This document shows positions 62,584-64,000 of a stretch of DNA of 64,000 nucleotides, piece by piece (position 1 is the stretch's first letter; every line of letters begins with the position of its first letter). The stretch comes from Microbacterium karelineae (GTDB taxonomy: Bacteria; Actinomycetota; Actinomycetes; Actinomycetales; Microbacteriaceae), in the NCBI RefSeq assembly GCF_009745985.1, contig NZ_WFIX01000191.1, forward strand, positions 124,001 through 188,000, written 5' to 3'. The position numbers and the translations under genes were made by a program. The notes under the pieces were generated by a model. It ran no database searches. It was not told where the DNA came from and worked only from the letters and a program-made list of their open reading frames with translations.

Positions 62584-62928
62584 CTAGGCCGGAACGCCAT
62601 CTGTTCCGGCGCGCTTCCGCTTCTCTTCACGCTCCAGAAGGTGCTCGAGGAAGACGTCGCGGATCGCGACCTTCTGCTCGAAGTGCAGCGGCTGTGCCGA
62701 CGCGCGGATCCTCCGAACATGGGCCTCGTGGTCCGTCCATCCGAACGCGTCGTCCAGGTCGGAGACTCGGATCACGGTCTTGAGGACCGGGCGTCCGTCG
62801 CGGCCGCCGATCTTCTCATTTTGGGCAGGCAGGGTCCCGTTCTTGATGCGCCGCCTGATGGTCTTGGTGCTGTACCCGTGACGCAGCGCCGCCTCAGCGA
62901 CACCGACCCAGCCGTCGTCGGGCTTCAT
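62584..62928 (-). CDS. Small putative DNA-binding protein
   Basis: The 114-residue product has 'WVGVAEAALRHGYSTKTIRR' followed by 'RIKNGTLPAQNE', the shape of an excisionase/MerR-like helix-turn-helix with wing. The C-terminal half is charged and helical ('DVFLEHLLEREEKRKRAG'). I do not recognise a named family. The ATG at 62928 is strongly supported by GGAGG seven nt upstream. Such genes are frequent on integrated elements, and the segment is less GC-biased than the core genes. The function is unknown; DNA binding is inferred. Confidence 0.68.
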   Translation of the reverse strand: MKPDDGWVGVAEAALRHGYSTKTIRRRIKNGTLPAQNEKIGGRDGRPVLKTVIRVSDLDDAFGWTDHEAHVRRIRASAQPLHFEQKVAIRDVFLEHLLEREEKRKRAGTDGVPA

Positions 62929-62990
62929 ACGCACCTCCAAATCGCCGCGGACCCATTGCCCGTGGACTCATCGTCAGCTTATCGAGAGCG

Positions 62991-63200
62991 TTGAGACATG
63001 AGTCGGCGCATCGCATCGCTTTCGGCGAGCACCTTCGGGACTGGTCGTCGCCGGAGGCCTTTGCGCACCGCGTCGGACTGCACCGCACCTACATCAACGG
63101 GCTCGATCGCGGACGTCGCAACCCGGCACTCGATGTGACCCTCGAGCTAGCCCGTGGTCTCGATGCCGCTCCGCCAGAGCTCCTTTCTGCGATCAAGTAG
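62991..63200 (+). CDS. XRE-family helix-turn-helix protein, apparently shortened
   Basis: The 69-residue frame contains 'EAFAHRVGLHRTYINGLDRG' and 'RRNPALDVTLELARGL', a classic XRE/Cro helix-turn-helix. The stretch before it, 'FGEHLRDWSSPEAFA', lacks about eight to nine residues of the normal first helix (family pattern F-G-x-x-L-R-x(9-12)-G-L-S-Q-E-A-F-A). The only upstream start is a TTG at 62991. A small in-frame deletion or a start elsewhere could explain this. It may be a damaged gene; DNA-binding function is doubtful. Confidence 0.55.
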   Translation: MRHESAHRIAFGEHLRDWSSPEAFAHRVGLHRTYINGLDRGRRNPALDVTLELARGLDAAPPELLSAIK

Positions 63201-63242
63201 GCCGTCACCCAAAGGCGTGCCACGGCTTGAGATGATTGGGGT

Positions 63243-64000
63243 GTGAGTGCGTTCTCGGACAGAGCTGAGCGAATCGCCGCGTATCTGGTCGGTCATGCCA
63301 CTGCTGCGAGTGTGGTCGCTCACGACATCGATGGCCGACAGGGCGTCGTGGACTTCCTGATCCGATGGCCAGATGGTGTCGCGGGTGCACTCGAGGTCAC
63401 GCTCGTCGTCGAGCACGCTTCGATCGAGTGGCAGGCCCTGGCCGCCGCGGAAGGGTGGCGATGGCCAGCGACATCATCATGGGACTTCCGTGCAAGCGAG
63501 GTCAGCTTTCGGTACAAGTCCACTCGCCGCCTGGTGTTACGAGCGGTCGAGCTGTGCGATCGCTGGTCCGTTGATGATCCGAGGGATCTGCCGCAGGACG
63601 CTCTCATCGCGGAGCCCGGCTTGCGTCGCTTCTCACGGTGGGACCTCGGCTCGCTGACCCGTTCTCCCTTCTCGCCGGGCGTCACCGTGTATGCGCGCAC
63701 CACAGCTGAGTTCATCGAGGCCGCGCCGAGCAGTTTTTCACGGGTTGTCGAGACGTGGCACGACCAGCCGCACATGGCGTCCCACATCGCAAAGCTCGTT
63801 GAGACTCCCGACGTTGCAGAGCGACATCTCTTCCTTGTCGCCATGGACGACGTGCTGCCAGTTCGTTTCTTCACCGATGACTTTGATCCGCCGGCAACGC
63901 GGCCCCTCGGGTTCGATGCGGTGGACGTGCTGTGGGTCTGGTCCAACTACTGGCACCGATTCCTGCGGTATCGGCATCAGGAGTGGAAATGGATCGACTT
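63243..64000 (+). CDS. Unrecognised hypothetical protein (runs off the window)
   Basis: From a GTG at 63243 the frame stays open for 252 codons to the window end. It starts 'VSAFSDRAERIAAYLVGHAT' and contains 'VVDFLIRWPDGVAGALEVTL' (D...E-x-T, faintly like a restriction-endonuclease-type core). Many Trp and Arg follow ('RRFSRWDLGSLTRSPF', 'VLWVWSNYWHRFLRYRHQEW'). I do not recognise it. Codon use is less GC-extreme than the core genes, with codons such as GAT, CGA and TTT frequent. It fits an accessory segment. The 3' end lies beyond 64000. Confidence 0.6.
   Translation, partial: MSAFSDRAERIAAYLVGHATAASVVAHDIDGRQGVVDFLIRWPDGVAGALEVTLVVEHASIEWQALAAAEGWRWPATSSWDFRASEVSFRYKSTRRLVLRAVELCDRWSVDDPRDLPQDALIAEPGLRRFSRWDLGSLTRSPFSPGVTVYARTTAEFIEAAPSSFSRVVETWHDQPHMASHIAKLVETPDVAERHLFLVAMDDVLPVRFFTDDFDPPATRPLGFDAVDVLWVWSNYWHRFLRYRHQEWKWID

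Overview
The window is chromosomal DNA of a very GC-rich actinobacterium. GTG starts are common, neighbouring genes often overlap by ATGA or GTGA, and the gene content and order (sigA, DUF4191, glnA/glnE/glnA2, rpsP-KH-rimM, smc-ftsY, ffh, a Lys/Ala-rich sigma factor N-terminus) fit a member of the Microbacteriaceae, most probably Microbacterium or a close relative. That assignment is inferred from protein style; no rRNA is present to confirm it.

Layout. 1-10.9 kb is core: the end of a sugar-transfer ATP-grasp gene, a CofE-like ligase overlapping sigA, a PAC2 protein, leucyl aminopeptidase, dihydrolipoyl dehydrogenase and the 2-oxo acid dehydrogenase E2 (sucB), a membrane-anchored hypothetical protein, DUF4191 and RDD proteins. 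11-17.8 kb is a nitrogen block: glnA with a GlnR-like box, a GntR regulator, the adenylyltransferase glnE and glnA2. 17.8-20.8 kb holds lnt and the rimM-KH-rpsP translation operon. 21-26 kb is an iron-siderophore uptake operon (lipoprotein, two permeases, ATPase, siderophore-interacting reductase) behind a DtxR/IdeR box. 26-31.2 kb is glycerol use: a SorC-type regulator with a 14-bp palindrome, then glpD, an aquaglyceroporin and glpK. 31.2-46.4 kb mixes core genes (ffh, lipB, lipA, ftsY, rRNA methyltransferase, smc) with a TetR regulator and a peptide-type ABC transporter whose second permease is fused to both ATPases. The TetR/lipB gap and the transporter promoter carry the same 13-bp palindrome.

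46.4-50.9 kb is less ordinary. It has a 32-codon reading frame with a strong promoter and ribosome site, a GC-rich degenerate tandem repeat, a small conserved-looking gene, two tandem paralogous GNAT acetyltransferases and a PD-(D/E)XK-like gene, punctuated by four copies of a ~70-bp intergenic palindrome. cofD (F420 biosynthesis) follows.

51.9-56.3 kb is a zinc-homeostasis island: zur divergent from an SmtB/CzrA-type ArsR repressor and a 98-residue His-rich protein made of two repeats, then a flavoprotein plus ACR3/BASS-type transporter and, convergently, a CobW-family GTPase. The latter two units each carry a strong Zur-box match. This module is the best candidate here for a little-described system: an arsenic-operon-like pair apparently wired to zinc starvation.

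56.3-62.3 kb holds two catabolic/detoxification units: TetR divergent from SDR, quinone-reductase-like MDR and alpha/beta hydrolase, and MarR divergent from epoxide hydrolase and alpha/beta hydrolase. 62.3-64 kb is an accessory tail with a relic Fpg/Nei zinc finger, short DNA-binding genes and an unrecognised gene running off the end. No tRNA, rRNA, CRISPR array, transposase or prophage structural gene was recognised.
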